From Collinsella aerofaciens (GTDB lineage Bacteria > Actinomycetota > Coriobacteriia > Coriobacteriales > Coriobacteriaceae): a DNA stretch of 64,000 nucleotides. The position numbers and the translations under genes were made by a program. Position 1 is the stretch's first letter, and every line of letters begins with the position of its first letter. Shown one piece after another: positions 32,793 through 43,700 of this stretch. The DNA is taken from contig NZ_CABJDK010000001.1 in the NCBI RefSeq assembly GCF_902364355.1, positions 118,254 to 182,253 of the forward strand. The letters run 5' to 3'. The notes beneath the pieces are model-generated. The model searched no databases. It was not told where the DNA came from and saw only the letters and a list, made by a program, of their open reading frames with translations.

Positions 32793-33782
32793 CTAGTTTC
32801 CCTGCGCGCCCGAGATGCCGTTTTGCAGTGCATTCCAGGCACCCGTCGCCATGTCGCCCAAGTTCTGCGCGGTGTCGCCCAGGTTTTGTGCCGTATCGCC
32901 CAGCTCTTGCGCCTTGTCTCCCAACTCCTGTGCCTTGTTGCTCAAGTCCTCCAGCGTATTGGAACTCGAGCTGTCGGTACCGCTTTGGCCGTCGGGCGAG
33001 TTGCCCGAGCTATTCTTGTGCGTGAGTTGAATTTCGAGGTTGCCGCTGTCGTTATAGTAAGCAGAAGTAACGACCCAGTTGGCATCGATGACGGGCGTTG
33101 AGCCATCATCAGTCAGGACCACGGCATTCGAAAGATTGGCGCCGCGCGACTTGAGAAGTTTCTTGGCGTTGGACCAGTACTGCCCCGGGATATCGCTCAG
33201 ATCGACGGTGCTAGACGAGGCGGACTCGGTTTGCTCGGCAGCGGTATCAGCCGTTGAACTCCCTCGCTTGTTGAGCATGCCCGACACAATGGCAAACACA
33301 ACCGACAGCGCAAAGAAGATCGCCAGCACGATGAGGATCTTCTTGATCACGCTCGACGAACGCGACGGCTTCTTCTCCTCGTCCTCGCCATATTGCGGAA
33401 TCGACTTGGGGTACTCGCGATACGGCTCGCGCGACTCGTAGCGAGACTGCGCCGTGCGAGGCATATACGTCGTCTGCTGAGGCTGCGGAATGGGATTTTG
33501 CGGCAGGTCATCATAGGGATTCGGCGTCGAGGCGGCATAAGAATCCTGCGGCGCGTAATCAAACGGGTCCGGAGCTGCGTTGCCATAGGGGCCTTGCGAA
33601 GATACGGCATAAGAATCCCACGCTGTGTCGCCATAGCCCATAACCCGGGTTGGCTCGGCAGAAGGCTGCGTCGCGGCGGGGTCGGTATAACCGGGGTTGG
33701 GAACAACGCGGGTCGCATCGGCGCTATCGCCAGCCTGCGCGGAACCGTAGCCGCCCATCACGGTTGTCTTGTCCTGATCCAT
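32793..33782 (-). CDS. membrane protein with Pro-rich N-terminus and heptad repeats
   Basis: A 329-residue protein: a long Pro/Tyr/Gln-rich N-terminus, one transmembrane span (ILIVLAIFFALSVVFAIVSG, about 148-168), a small extracytoplasmic domain (DIPGQYWSNAKKLLKSRGANLSN...) and a C-terminal AQELGDKAQELGD heptad stretch of coiled-coil type, whose codons repeat almost exactly. The middle domain resembles Ltp/PASTA-like folds, but weakly. AAAGGA precedes the ATG. Function is unknown. Confidence 0.65.
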   Translation of the reverse strand: MDQDKTTVMGGYGSAQAGDSADATRVVPNPGYTDPAATQPSAEPTRVMGYGDTAWDSYAVSSQGPYGNAAPDPFDYAPQDSYAASTPNPYDDLPQNPIPQPQQTTYMPRTAQSRYESREPYREYPKSIPQYGEDEEKKPSRSSSVIKKILIVLAIFFALSVVFAIVSGMLNKRGSSTADTAAEQTESASSSTVDLSDIPGQYWSNAKKLLKSRGANLSNAVVLTDDGSTPVIDANWVVTSAYYNDSGNLEIQLTHKNSSGNSPDGQSGTDSSSSNTLEDLSNKAQELGDKAQELGDTAQNLGDTAQNLGDMATGAWNALQNGISGAQGN

Positions 33783-33896
33783 GCAACGATTCCTTTCCGT
33801 CGCCCGTAAGCATCAAGTTATCCATGCATTCTACCCGCGCAAAAGCCCGTGACGGACAGAGCCCGTCCATATCTACAAGACAAGCGCGGCTAGAAA

Positions 33897-33937
33897 ACAA
33901 AAGCCCCGCCGGGCCTTGGTAGGCGCGACGGGGCGGG
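33897..33937 (-). terminator. Rho-independent terminator of fhs
   Basis: On the minus strand a GCCCCGTCG/CGGCGGGGC-type stem is followed by TTTTGTTTT, 23 nt after the fhs stop. Confidence 0.7.
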
Positions 33938-33959
33938 CAAGCAGCTATGGGCAACAAGC

Positions 33960-35627
33960 TTAGAACAGGCCGGTGATGTTGCCGTCGTTGTCGACGTCGA
34001 TGTTCTCAGCCGCGGGGACCTTGGGCAGGCCCGGCATGGTCAGAACACTGCCGGTCAGTGCGACCACAAAGTGGGCACCGGCGGAAACCTTGAGCTCACG
34101 CACCGTGATGCGGAAGTTCTCGGGAGCGCCCAGGGCCTTGGCGTTGTCGCTAAAGCTGTACTGCGTCTTGGCCACGCACACCGGCAGGTTGCCAAAGCCG
34201 TTCTCGCGCAGCTCGGCGAGCTGGCGCTTGGCGGCCGGCGTAAAGTCAACGCCATCGGCGCGGTAGACCTTGGTGGCAATGGCCTCAAGAGCGTCGGCGA
34301 CATCGGCGCCGTCCTCATAGGCAAACTTGAGCTCGCTCGGCTGCTCAATCAGACGCATGACCTCATCGGCAAGCTCGAGCGCGCCCTCGCCGCCCTTGGC
34401 CCAGACCTCGGAAAGCTTAACGTTGACGCCGAGCTTCTGGCACTCGGACTCGATGAGCGCAAGCTCAGCCTCGGTGTCCGTCGGGAAGCGGTTGATGGCG
34501 ACCACACAGGGCAGACCATAAACGTTCTGGATGTTGTCGACGTGACGCAGCAGGTTGGGCATGCCGGCCTTGAGTGCCTCGAGGTTCTCCTCGTTGAGGT
34601 CGGCCTTGGCGACGCCACCGTTGTACTTCAGCGCACGAGCGGTCGCGACGACCACGACGGCGCTGGGGCGAACGCCCGTCATACGGCACTTGATGTCGAG
34701 GAACTTCTCGGCACCCAGATCGGCACCGAAGCCGGCCTCGGTAATGGCGACATCGCCAAAGCGCATCGCCATACGCGTGGCCATGATAGAGTTGCAGCCG
34801 TGGGCAATGTTGGCGAAGGGACCGCCGTGGACAAACGCGGGCGTGCCCTCGAGCGTTTGCACCAGGTTGGGCTTGAGCGCGTCCTTAAGCAACGCGGCCA
34901 TGGCACCCTGGGCCTTAAGGTCGCAGGCACGGACGGGCTCGCCGGCAAAGCTGTAGCCGACGACGATCTCGCCCAGGCGCTCCTTGAGGTCGTTAATGCT
35001 CGTAGACAGGCACAGGATTGCCATGACCTCGGAGGCGACGGTGATATCGAAGCCGTCCTCGCGCGGCACGCCCTGGGCCTTACCGCCAATGCCGTCGATG
35101 ACATGACGCAGCTGGCGGTCGTTCATATCGACGACGCGCTTCCAAGTGATGCGCTTAACGTCAATGCCGAGCTGATTGCCCTGCTGGATGTGGTTATCAA
35201 GCATGGCGGCCAGCAGGTTGTTGGCGGCACCGATAGCATGGAAGTCGCCGGTAAAGTGCAGGTTGATGTCCTCCATGGGGATGACCTGGGCCCAGCCGCC
35301 GCCGGCAGCACCGCCCTTAACGCCAAAGACGGGACCGAGCGAAGGCTCGCGCAGGGCCACGGCACTCTTGACGCCGCGACGACGCAGGCCATCGGCCAGA
35401 CCGATGGTCGTGGTGGTCTTGCCCTCGCCCGCAGGCGTTGGGTTGATAGCGGTCACGAGGACGAGCTTGGCCTGGTGATCGGTCGGCTCGTTGAGCAGCG
35501 AATAGTCGACCTTAGCCTTGTCGAAGCCGTACGGAATAAGGTGCTTAACGTCGACGCCGGCGTTCTTGGCCACCTCGGTAATAGGCAGCGGCGTGACAGA
35601 ACGTGCGATTTCGATGTCAGTAGGCAT
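33960..35627 (-). CDS. fhs: formate--tetrahydrofolate ligase
   Basis: A 555-residue formyl-THF synthetase of usual length that makes 10-formyl-THF from formate, THF and ATP. The P-loop [18 protein letters not shown] lies near residue 65 and the family blocks [21 protein letters not shown] and TRSGLP-like end region follow. It feeds the folate one-carbon pool that FchA and FolD (20-21.7 kb) use. GAAAGGA lies 6 nt before the ATG at 35627; a longer open frame is not used. Confidence 0.96.
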   Translation of the reverse strand: MPTDIEIARSVTPLPITEVAKNAGVDVKHLIPYGFDKAKVDYSLLNEPTDHQAKLVLVTAINPTPAGEGKTTTTIGLADGLRRRGVKSAVALREPSLGPVFGVKGGAAGGGWAQVIPMEDINLHFTGDFHAIGAANNLLAAMLDNHIQQGNQLGIDVKRITWKRVVDMNDRQLRHVIDGIGGKAQGVPREDGFDITVASEVMAILCLSTSINDLKERLGEIVVGYSFAGEPVRACDLKAQGAMAALLKDALKPNLVQTLEGTPAFVHGGPFANIAHGCNSIMATRMAMRFGDVAITEAGFGADLGAEKFLDIKCRMTGVRPSAVVVVATARALKYNGGVAKADLNEENLEALKAGMPNLLRHVDNIQNVYGLPCVVAINRFPTDTEAELALIESECQKLGVNVKLSEVWAKGGEGALELADEVMRLIEQPSELKFAYEDGADVADALEAIATKVYRADGVDFTPAAKRQLAELRENGFGNLPVCVAKTQYSFSDNAKALGAPENFRITVRELKVSAGAHFVVALTGSVLTMPGLPKVPAAENIDVDNDGNITGLF

Positions 35628-35667
35628 GGGCGGTCCTTTCGTTACCGAATGAGAAAAAGACCAATTC

Positions 35668-35695
35668 AGCATAGCACGGGCGCGCAATAGTAAAA
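35668..35695 (-). promoter_or_regulatory. candidate fhs promoter
   Basis: On the minus strand TTTTAC, a 16-nt spacer and TATGCT with an upstream TG (extended -10) lie about 40 nt before the fhs ATG. Confidence 0.35.
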
Positions 35696-35771
35696 CACCC
35701 GTAACCGATGAATGGCGATATGTTTATCCAATGCTCAGCGATAGCTTAACAACCCGCCAAAACAAAGCGCC

Positions 35772-36839
35772 CTAAATGGTAGGTTCAATCCCCAGGTGCT
35801 CAAAGGTGCGAAGGGTTGCCTGACGGCCCTGCGGCGTACGAATCATCAACCCGCACTGCAGCAGATACGGCTCATAGACATCCTCGAGCGTGCCCGGGTC
35901 CTCGCCCACCGCGCTGGCAAGGGTCGTAAGTCCCACGGCACGACCGGAGAACGTCTTAGCGAGCGTCTCCAAAATGCGAATATCCATCCAGTCCAGACCG
36001 AGCTCATCGATCTCGAAGAACTCGAGCGCCTGGCGGCAGATATCGAGCTCGATGGGACCGTTGCCGCGCACCTGCGCGTAATCGCGCACGCGCTTGAGCA
36101 GGCGGTTGGCAAGACGTGGCGTGCCGCGCGAACGCGAGCCGATCTCGAGTGCACTGGGACGGTCGATCGTCACGCCCAGAATAGTCGCCGAGCGCGTCAC
36201 AATCTGCGCGAGCTCCTCGACCGCGTAGTAATCCAGGCGATATGAAATGCCAAAGCGGTCGCGCAACGGGCCGGTCAACATGCCTGAGCGGGTCGTTGCC
36301 GCCACCAGCGTAAACTTGGGAATATCCAGGCGAATCGAGCGCGCCGCCGGACCCTTGCCAATCACGATATCGAGGGCAAAGTCCTCCATCGCGGGGTACA
36401 GGACCTCCTCGACCGAACGGTTGAGGCGGTGGATCTCGTCGATAAACAGCACATCACCCGGCTGCAAGTTAGTAAGGATGGCTGCCAGGTCGCCGGTGCG
36501 CGCGATGGCAGGGCCACTCGTGGTCTTGATCTGAGCACCCAGCTCGTTGGCGATAACCGTAGCCAGCGTGGTCTTGCCCAGACCCGGAGGGCCCGAGAAG
36601 ATCACGTGGTCGAGCGTCTCGCCACGGCTCTGCGCCGCTTCGATCAACACGCGCAGGCTCTGCTTGATATGCTCCTGGCCGCAGTAATCGTCCAGGCGCT
36701 GGGGGCGCAAAGTGCGATCGACATCGAGGTCCTCGGCCGTCAGCTCCGAGCCCACCATGCGCTCGCCGTGCGCCATGGATGCCGCCGGCGAGTTGCCGGG
36801 CGTCGCCCACAGGTCCTGAGAGTCATCGGCTTCCCACAT
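35772..36839 (-). CDS. ruvB: Holliday junction branch migration helicase RuvB
   Basis: A 355-residue AAA+ ATPase that drives Holliday-junction migration with RuvA. Walker [12 protein letters not shown], Walker [11 protein letters not shown], the arginine finger region and [20 protein letters not shown] of the C-terminal helical domain are all present. The ATG at 36839 overlaps the ruvA stop by one base (TGATG), as ruvA does with ruvC; a GTG three bases earlier is also possible. It is the last gene of ruvCAB. Confidence 0.97.
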   Translation of the reverse strand: MWEADDSQDLWATPGNSPAASMAHGERMVGSELTAEDLDVDRTLRPQRLDDYCGQEHIKQSLRVLIEAAQSRGETLDHVIFSGPPGLGKTTLATVIANELGAQIKTTSGPAIARTGDLAAILTNLQPGDVLFIDEIHRLNRSVEEVLYPAMEDFALDIVIGKGPAARSIRLDIPKFTLVAATTRSGMLTGPLRDRFGISYRLDYYAVEELAQIVTRSATILGVTIDRPSALEIGSRSRGTPRLANRLLKRVRDYAQVRGNGPIELDICRQALEFFEIDELGLDWMDIRILETLAKTFSGRAVGLTTLASAVGEDPGTLEDVYEPYLLQCGLMIRTPQGRQATLRTFEHLGIEPTI

Positions 36840-37459
36840 CACGCATCCATTCCGAGTCGCTTAAGCGCCGCGCCGAGCAGATCCTCGACACGCATATCCT
36901 GCCCATCATACCCGCTCAGAGCGACATCGGTCTCCTGCGGGCTAAAGCCCATGGAAAGGAGCGCCGCACGGGCGTCATCGATCGCCGAGGGAGCGGCGGC
37001 GGGGACCGGCATCGCAACCTGCCCCGGGATCACGTCGACCGGCACAAAGCCCTTATCCTTGGCAAAGGTGCTCTTGAGCTCCAAGATGAGGCGCTGGGCG
37101 GTCTTTTTACCCACACCGGGTACCTTGGCCATGCCCTTGTCGTCCTCGGCCATCACCAGCGAATACAGCTGCCCCACGGTATAGGTGGAAAGCACGGCGA
37201 GCGCCAAGCGCGGGCCAACGCCCGAGACAGACACGAGCCGATCGAACATCGTGCGCTCATCCTTAGAGGAAAAACCGAAAAGTGTCATGGCGTCCTCGCG
37301 CACCTGCATACGCGTGTAGAGGCGGACCTCGCCGCCGGGCGTCGGCAACGTGGCCGCAGTGCTGCCCGAGATGCCGAGCTCAAAGCCAACGCCCGACACA
37401 TCGACGACAGCAGAGCTCATCGTGGCCTCGACAAGCGTTCCGTGGAGCTGGGAGATCAT
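36839..37459 (-). CDS. ruvA: Holliday junction branch migration protein RuvA
   Basis: A 206-residue RuvA, the tetrameric junction-binding subunit. It has the OB-fold start [12 protein letters not shown], the acidic-pin region, the helix-hairpin-helix pair ([16 protein letters not shown] and [19 protein letters not shown]) and the C-terminal RuvB-binding domain after a Pro/Ala linker. It overlaps the ruvC stop by one base and is thus translationally coupled. Confidence 0.97.
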   Translation of the reverse strand: MISQLHGTLVEATMSSAVVDVSGVGFELGISGSTAATLPTPGGEVRLYTRMQVREDAMTLFGFSSKDERTMFDRLVSVSGVGPRLALAVLSTYTVGQLYSLVMAEDDKGMAKVPGVGKKTAQRLILELKSTFAKDKGFVPVDVIPGQVAMPVPAAAPSAIDDARAALLSMGFSPQETDVALSGYDGQDMRVEDLLGAALKRLGMDA

Positions 37460-37980
37460 CAGTATCCGGTTCCTCTCTGTTGATAGAACTCGCCGCCGGT
37501 AAGCGCCCGGGTACGGCTGAGGTTAACGTGGCAGATGGCGCAGGCCAGGGCATCGGCGGCATGGTCGGGATGCGGGTCGTGATCGAGCTGCGTGAGCGTG
37601 CGCACCATGTAGGCGACCTGCCGCTTATCTGCGGCACCGGTACCCACCACAGCCTGCTTGATCTGCATAGGCGTGTACTCGCCGATCTCGAGCGCGCACT
37701 CCGAAAGCGCCACGAGCGCGGCACCGCGGGCATGTGCCGTGGGGATTGCCGAGCGGACATTAGCGCCAAAGTAGATGCTCTCGATGGCAGCGGTATCGGG
37801 TCGATAACGCTCCACGACACCCTTGAGGTCGCGGGCGATATGCGACAGGCGCACCGCGAGCGGACTGCCTGCGCTGGTCTCGATGCAGCCATAGGCACGG
37901 CAGCGAACCTCGCCACGCCGCTCCTCGATAATCCCCCAACCCGTATGAGCCAAACCGGGGTCGATGCCCAAAATAACCAA
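37459..37980 (-). CDS. ruvC: Holliday junction resolvase RuvC
   Basis: A 173-residue RuvC nuclease. Active-site acidic residues are visible in LGIDPG, IESIYFG and DHAADALA, and a SAGSP..VRL substrate-contact region is also present. The start is TTG (MVILGIDPGL), with GGGGAGG 5 nt upstream. It heads the ruvCAB operon, and an SOS-type box lies 56 nt upstream. Confidence 0.96.
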   Translation of the reverse strand: MVILGIDPGLAHTGWGIIEERRGEVRCRAYGCIETSAGSPLAVRLSHIARDLKGVVERYRPDTAAIESIYFGANVRSAIPTAHARGAALVALSECALEIGEYTPMQIKQAVVGTGAADKRQVAYMVRTLTQLDHDPHPDHAADALACAICHVNLSRTRALTGGEFYQQRGTGY

Positions 37981-38036
37981 GCCAACCTCCCCTCGTCTTT
38001 TACCAAGCGCAAGGCAAGGCCCCGCGCACTACTCAC

Positions 38037-38048
38037 GAACGTCTGTTC
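38037..38048 (-). promoter_or_regulatory. LexA/SOS box upstream of ruvCAB
   Basis: GAACGTCTGTTC is a perfect GAAC-N4-GTTC palindrome (CGAAC...GTTCT), the LexA target of Gram-positive bacteria and Actinobacteria. It lies 56 nt before ruvC, where repression of the promoter is expected. ruv genes are typical SOS members. Confidence 0.7.
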
Positions 38049-38117
38049 TAGAATAACACAACGGGGTCAAGATGCTTAGTTGAAGTATCGGGGTTGAGAG
38101 CGAATCCCATCCCCAGT

Positions 38118-40103
38118 TTAGTTCTGCGAGAAGAATGGGAACTGTCGGGGATCAACCGACGGATGCGGCATCGGGCCACCCTGGGGCCCACCCTGCGGGC
38201 CACCCTGGCCGCCCATCATCTTATCGATGGCGTCCTGAACCTCGCCCTCGAACTTTTTCATTCCCTCGTGTAAACGACGCTGACCGTCTTCAGAGCGCAA
38301 CTCCTCCATTTGTTCGGGCGAAATACCCAGTAGCTCGCCCAGCACGCCCATCATCTCGTTTCGCACGCGCTCGCTCGTATCCTCGTCAGCAAAACGGCGC
38401 ACCTCGGCGCGCGCCAGCGAATCGACCGTCATACGCTCCTTGCCGTTAAGCCCCAGGTCGGACCACGCGAGCATGTACGGCCAGGAGCGCTCGGCAAACG
38501 AACGGGACGAAACGATCGGCGCCGTCGGCAACATGCGGCGGGCAGCCTCACCCTGTCGAACGAGCATCAGCAGCAGCGAGCAGGCCTCAGGCTTGCCAGC
38601 GGCCATCGGGATGTCGTCGAAAGATCGATTGCGGTCCACGTGCGCCTCAAGCGCGCCATCGATCTCACCCGGCTCGAGCCCGCCGAGCAGCTGTGCCGCG
38701 CGGTCGAGCATATCGACCGGACCGTCGAGCGTCGAGAGCGCCTGCGCCAGCACTCGCTCCATACAATCTTCCACCGCGTTGAGCGTCACGAGCTCTTGGG
38801 GTACCACGGCAGACGTGCGATTGCGCACACGCGCCACAAACTCAAGCGTCGACAGGTACACATCGCCAAAGGGCGCGTAATCGCCCTGGTAGCCGCCGCA
38901 AAGCGCCGGCGCCGCCAGCGCGTACTCGGTTTTGGACAGCGGGCTCAGCGCCATCGCACCCAGCTCGAGCGCCGTGTCCTCCAGCATGAGGCCCAGCGTG
39001 CGCGAGCGCAGGCGCTCTGCATCGCCCGCCGACACGTCGCGATCGAGCACACGCGCCGCATCCGGTGCATCGCGCTCGACGGTGCGAATGTGCAGACGCT
39101 CGGCGATGGCGCGGACGGCGGCACAGCGGGCAGCCTCGGCCTCTTCCTGCGCCGGCGTAAAGATACGGTTGCGCCCCAGCACCAGGCCAATCACATTACG
39201 CGGGCCCAGAGCGTCGACGGCCAGCGCCGCCAGCAGGGACGACGGCAAGTCGCCCTCGAGTGCCACCACGGCGCGCGACGCACCGTGGGCCCGGGCGTTG
39301 TCGCGCACGGCGAGCACCAGTGCCTGCCACAGCCACTCCTCGGAACGGAACTCGGTCAGTTCGTGATCTTCCAGGGCATCGAGCATCACGCCGCGCTGAA
39401 TCTCCTGAACCAGCAGGCTCTCCTCAAAACACGGCGCTTGGGCCACCACGCGACCGCAGTCGTCGAGCACAAACGAACCGCCGGTATACACCGACTCGTC
39501 ATAGGCACCGACCGGCGCCATACAGGCAAACCACACGCTGCGCTTGGATGCGATCTTGCGGTAGGCGCCGCTGCGAACGGCGGCAATGGCGGCAGTCTCG
39601 CGGTCGGTCATGTCAAACGCATTGAATTGGAAATACGCAATGAGGTCAACACCGGTCGGCAACATCTCGAGTTCGCGGTCCAAGTCAAAAATCACGGCGA
39701 TGCGCACGCCGTCCACGTCGAACACCGGCGGCGCCCAACGCGTGTCGTTGTTCTCGCCACGCTGCAGGGCAATGCTCGAACGCGCCGGCACCACATGACC
39801 GTCCTTGAGCATCATGTAGTCGAGCAGCGGCTGACCCTCAAACGAAACCGCCGCGGGCACGATGCAGATCATGTCAAGCTCCTGGATGCGCTCGGCGACA
39901 CCAGTCAAGCCGGCAAGCATGTCGTGCTCAAAGTCGGCAGCGCCCACCAGGCCACCGGGCATGGCGCCCATAAAGAGCGGAGCCGGAACGCACAGCACGC
40001 GCGCCCCGCGCTCGTGGGCCAGACGAGCCTGGTCCTCGATGCGGCCGCAAATGCCCTCAATATCACCCAGGCGCATATCGATCTGTGCAAGCGCGAGCTT
40101 CAT
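38118..40103 (-). CDS. NAD synthetase-like protein with both active sites degenerate
   Basis: A 661-residue protein with the layout of glutamine-dependent NAD synthetase: a nitrilase-type N-domain (about 1-245) and an ATP-pyrophosphatase-type domain (about 255-600) containing AALAVDALGPRNVIGLVL and LSPLSKTEYAL, then a Gly/Gln/Pro tail. The catalytic centres are missing: the nitrilase Glu is Ala41 (VPAPLF), the Cys is Phe139 (AVIFDLD), the Lys region has no Lys, and the PP-loop SGGxDS reads E283-G-D-L-P-S. It is therefore probably not an NAD synthetase. GGAAAGGG lies 7 nt before the ATG. It could be a regulatory or scaffold paralogue. A functional nadE is not in the window. Confidence 0.7.
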   Translation of the reverse strand: MKLALAQIDMRLGDIEGICGRIEDQARLAHERGARVLCVPAPLFMGAMPGGLVGAADFEHDMLAGLTGVAERIQELDMICIVPAAVSFEGQPLLDYMMLKDGHVVPARSSIALQRGENNDTRWAPPVFDVDGVRIAVIFDLDRELEMLPTGVDLIAYFQFNAFDMTDRETAAIAAVRSGAYRKIASKRSVWFACMAPVGAYDESVYTGGSFVLDDCGRVVAQAPCFEESLLVQEIQRGVMLDALEDHELTEFRSEEWLWQALVLAVRDNARAHGASRAVVALEGDLPSSLLAALAVDALGPRNVIGLVLGRNRIFTPAQEEAEAARCAAVRAIAERLHIRTVERDAPDAARVLDRDVSAGDAERLRSRTLGLMLEDTALELGAMALSPLSKTEYALAAPALCGGYQGDYAPFGDVYLSTLEFVARVRNRTSAVVPQELVTLNAVEDCMERVLAQALSTLDGPVDMLDRAAQLLGGLEPGEIDGALEAHVDRNRSFDDIPMAAGKPEACSLLLMLVRQGEAARRMLPTAPIVSSRSFAERSWPYMLAWSDLGLNGKERMTVDSLARAEVRRFADEDTSERVRNEMMGVLGELLGISPEQMEELRSEDGQRRLHEGMKKFEGEVQDAIDKMMGGQGGPQGGPQGGPMPHPSVDPRQFPFFSQN

Positions 40104-40220
40104 GGCTCAGCCCTTTCCGTCGTAAACCATCGAAATCGTAGTAAAAGCGCCGGCCGCATGATGCAGTCGGCGCTCGCATGTGCATATGCTAGCTATGATA
40201 CCCCGAGCGGGGGCGCGCTC

Positions 40221-40583
40221 CTAGAACGTCGCGGACCACAGCCCGTGCAGGTTGCAGTAGGCATAGACGGTACCGGTCTTGGAACCGCCGGCAAAAAACG
40301 TCGCGGGCTTCATGCCGGGCTCAAGGTAATGGACCTCTAAGCGGCCCTCGGCCTCAAGGGCGATCCACTCAATATAGTGCTCGGGCAGGCTGGGGTGCTC
40401 GACCGAGCCAACGCGTGCGCGAATCACGTGACCGTCGCGCTCGGTCTCGACAACAGGCACGTGCTTCTCGTGCGCCGCGTCCTCAGTGTTTGCGGTCAGT
40501 TCCGTGCAACCGGCAGGGGTTGCAACGTCGTTGCCAAGGGCGGCAATGAGCTTACCGTCGGGGTCCTTAAAGAATTTCGCCAT
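40221..40583 (-). CDS. superoxide reductase (desulfoferrodoxin family, class II type)
   Basis: A 120-residue protein of the desulfoferrodoxin/neelaredoxin fold. The iron-ligand residues are in place: HEKHVPVVE, HPSLPEHYIEWI and CNLHGLW (Cys and His). The rubredoxin-like Cys4 N-domain of class I is absent, so this is a mononuclear class II enzyme that reduces superoxide to peroxide in anaerobes. AAAGGAG lies 6 nt before the ATG at 40583, which decides between it and a longer frame. Confidence 0.88.
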   Translation of the reverse strand: MAKFFKDPDGKLIAALGNDVATPAGCTELTANTEDAAHEKHVPVVETERDGHVIRARVGSVEHPSLPEHYIEWIALEAEGRLEVHYLEPGMKPATFFAGGSKTGTVYAYCNLHGLWSATF

Positions 40584-40733
40584 GATGTTCTCCTTTGCTG
40601 ACGTGCCAATGTTCTTGATGGTTCTTATGCCCAAAGGCAGACAAACCATCCACGGCATTGCAAATGAACACATAACGGGCGGGGACGATGGGGCAGCGTG
40701 CGCTATCCGCCCTGGCGGCCCCACCCGAGCGGG

Positions 40734-43700
40734 TTAGCGCCCGTCGCCGCCCAGCAGCGCCAGAACATCTTCGCGGGTAAACAGCGCCGACGAGATGCCG
40801 TCGCCGCCGAGCACGCTGTTGACCAGGTCGCGCTTGGACTCCTGCATCTGCATAATGCGCTCCTCGATCGTGTCCTTGGCGATGAGCTTGTACACGGTCA
40901 CGGTATGTTGCTGGCCAATACGGTGCGCGCGGTCGGTCGCTTGGTCCTGCGCTGCCACGTTCCACCACGGGTCGTAGTGGATGACCACGTCGGCCGCCGT
41001 CAGGTTAAGGCCCACGCCGCCCGCCTTGAGCGAAATCAAAAAGACCGGAACCTCGCCCGCTTGGAACTGCGCGACCATCTTGGCGCGGCTCTCTTTAGAC
41101 GATGCGCCCGTGAGCTTAAGGAAGGCGATGTCCTCCTTGGCCAAGCGCTTACCGATGATATCGAGCATACCCGTAAACTGGCTGAACAACAGGATGCGAT
41201 GCCCGCCGTCGAGTGCGCCGCGCACGAGCTCCATGCACGTATCGAGCTTGGCGCTCCCCGCCTTGTAATCCTCGTAGTGTAGACGCGGGTCGCAGCAGAT
41301 CTGGCGCAGCTTGGTGAGCTCGGCGAGCACCTTGAGTTTGTCCTTCTTAAACTCCCCAGCCTCGCGGTGCTGCACCTGCTGGGCGATGCGGTCCTGGTTG
41401 GCCAGGTAGAGCTTGCGCTGCTCGCCGGTAAGCTGCGCCATGACAGTGTCTTCGATCTTCTCGGGCAGGTCGGCCACCACGTCTTCCTTAACACGGCGCA
41501 GCACAAACGGCGACACGAGCGCCTGCAGGCGAGCGGCGCTATCGCCCTCGGCATGCTCGACGGGGCTCTCAAAGCGCTTGGCAAACGACTCGCGCGTCCC
41601 CAAAAGGCCCGGCATCAAAAAGTCGAAGATGCTCCAGAGCTCGGACAGGCGGTTTTCGATGGGCGTGCCCGTCAGGGCAAAGCGCACGCCGGCAGGCAGG
41701 CGCTTGGCGGCGCGCGCCACCTGCGTGAGCGGATTTTTAATGTACTGTGCCTCATCGAGCACCACGCGGGCAAAATCCTGCTCGACGTACTCGTCGATAT
41801 CGCGCCGCATAAGGTCATACGACGTCACGACCACGCTATGCTCGGCCACGCCGGAAATTTGCATGCGGCGTTGAGCCTTGGCACCCACAATGGCGCACAC
41901 ATCGAGCGACGGGGCAAAGCGCTCCAGCTCGGCAGTCCAGTTGTACACGAGTGAGGCCGGGCATACCACGAGCGTGGGCTTGGTGTCCCCCGCCTCCACG
42001 CGCGCCAGAATATGCGCAATCATCTGGAGCGTTTTGCCCAGGCCCATGTCGTCGGCCAAGATGCCGCCAAGGCCCAGGTGTTCGAGCGAGCCGAGCCACT
42101 GGTATCCGTCGACCTGGTAGCCGCGCATCGTTGCCTTGAGCGATGCCGGCACCGTAAAGTCCATCTTGCCGAGCGTGTCCAGGCGCTCGACGGTACGGCG
42201 GAACGCAGCGTCGCGATCGGCCTCGAGCGCCGGCGTGCGTGCGAGCATGCTGTCGACGAACAGGGTGCTCGACGCGGGAAGCGACACGCCGTCGAGCAGG
42301 TCGACGGCATCGACACCCAGGTCCTCGGCAAGGCCAAACGCGGCGCGCGCCCCCTCGTCCAGGCGAATGATGTCGCCGGACGTAAGGCGCGCGAACGTTT
42401 GATGGCGCTTGTACGAATCGAGATAGACGGCAAGGTCCGCGGCCGAAAGCCCGCTCGCGCCCAGCTCGACATCGAGCAGATTGCTCTTAGCGGTCGCACG
42501 AACCGAGAGCTTGGGCGCGGGGCGGACCGAGATCTGGCGCAGACGGTCGCTGAGCATGACCTCACCCAGTTCGGACAGGGCGGACAGGCCCTCGGTCAGC
42601 AGGCAGAACAAGCGGGCGTCATCGCGCTCCTCAAACGCCAGACCGCCCTCGTAGAAATCGAAGTACAGGGCCGCCGTATCCATAACGCGAAACTCCGCCA
42701 CCTCGTCGCGGGGCGGCACACCGGGGCGCTGCTCTTCGAAGGGGCTGCCCGGAGCGCCCAGGCTAAAGAGATCCGCCGACCAATCGCCGTAGGTAACCGT
42801 AATTTTGCAGGTCACGAGCCCATCGTCGACACCGATCGCCATAGCAAAGCTCGGCTCGGGTGCCACGGTATCGAGCGCGGCGGGCGCGGTGAGGTCGGTG
42901 TAGTCGCGCAAAATGGGCAGCGCCATACGGCAGAACTCACCCACCTGCTCGGCGGCAATATGGGCGGGCGTGCGGCACGGCAGCAAGCGCGACAAAAAAG
43001 GTGCGGCATGCTGAGCAAATGCAGCGTCGGTACGGCGCGCGCGGCGCGTGTCAACCAAGTAGGCGGCATCGCCCGACGCAAAGCAGTACATATCGGCGGG
43101 CAGGCGCAGGTCATAGCTACCACCAGCCGCCGGCGCGATTTTGGCGGCAAGCAGCGGTGGGCGCTTAGCGGATGCCTCGTCCTCCCTTTGCGGAGACAGC
43201 TCAACCGCCACGTCGTAGGTGCGATGCGTCGTCATCCCCCGCGACCAGGCGGGCTCAAAGGAGATGGTCTGGCCGCGCAGCAGGTCCAGCACATATACGA
43301 TGCTATGCTCGGACAGCGGCAACTGACGCTCGGCAACAAAACCGCTGCGGGCAAAGTCGTACGACGCCGAACGCGAGCTTGTGATGTCATCGAGATAGGC
43401 AACTGTCGTCACAACAAGGTTGAGCAGCTTTGCCGATGTTTCGTCAAAGGCCTCAGGTGAATGGACAAACGTGAGCTTCTTGCCATAGGAGAACGTGCCG
43501 CCGCGCACGTAGGCATCGGCCATGCCGTCGATGTCCTTGACCACGTAGGAGACCGATCCACAGCGAATGCGGAACTCGAGTGCCCAGCTAAAGCGGTCAG
43601 CGAACAGCGGATTGTAGTACGGCACCAACGAGGGCTCCAATGCCGCTTTGGGGGCGTCGGGATCAACGGCACCGGCAAGCTTGCGGCGCATGCTCGCCAG

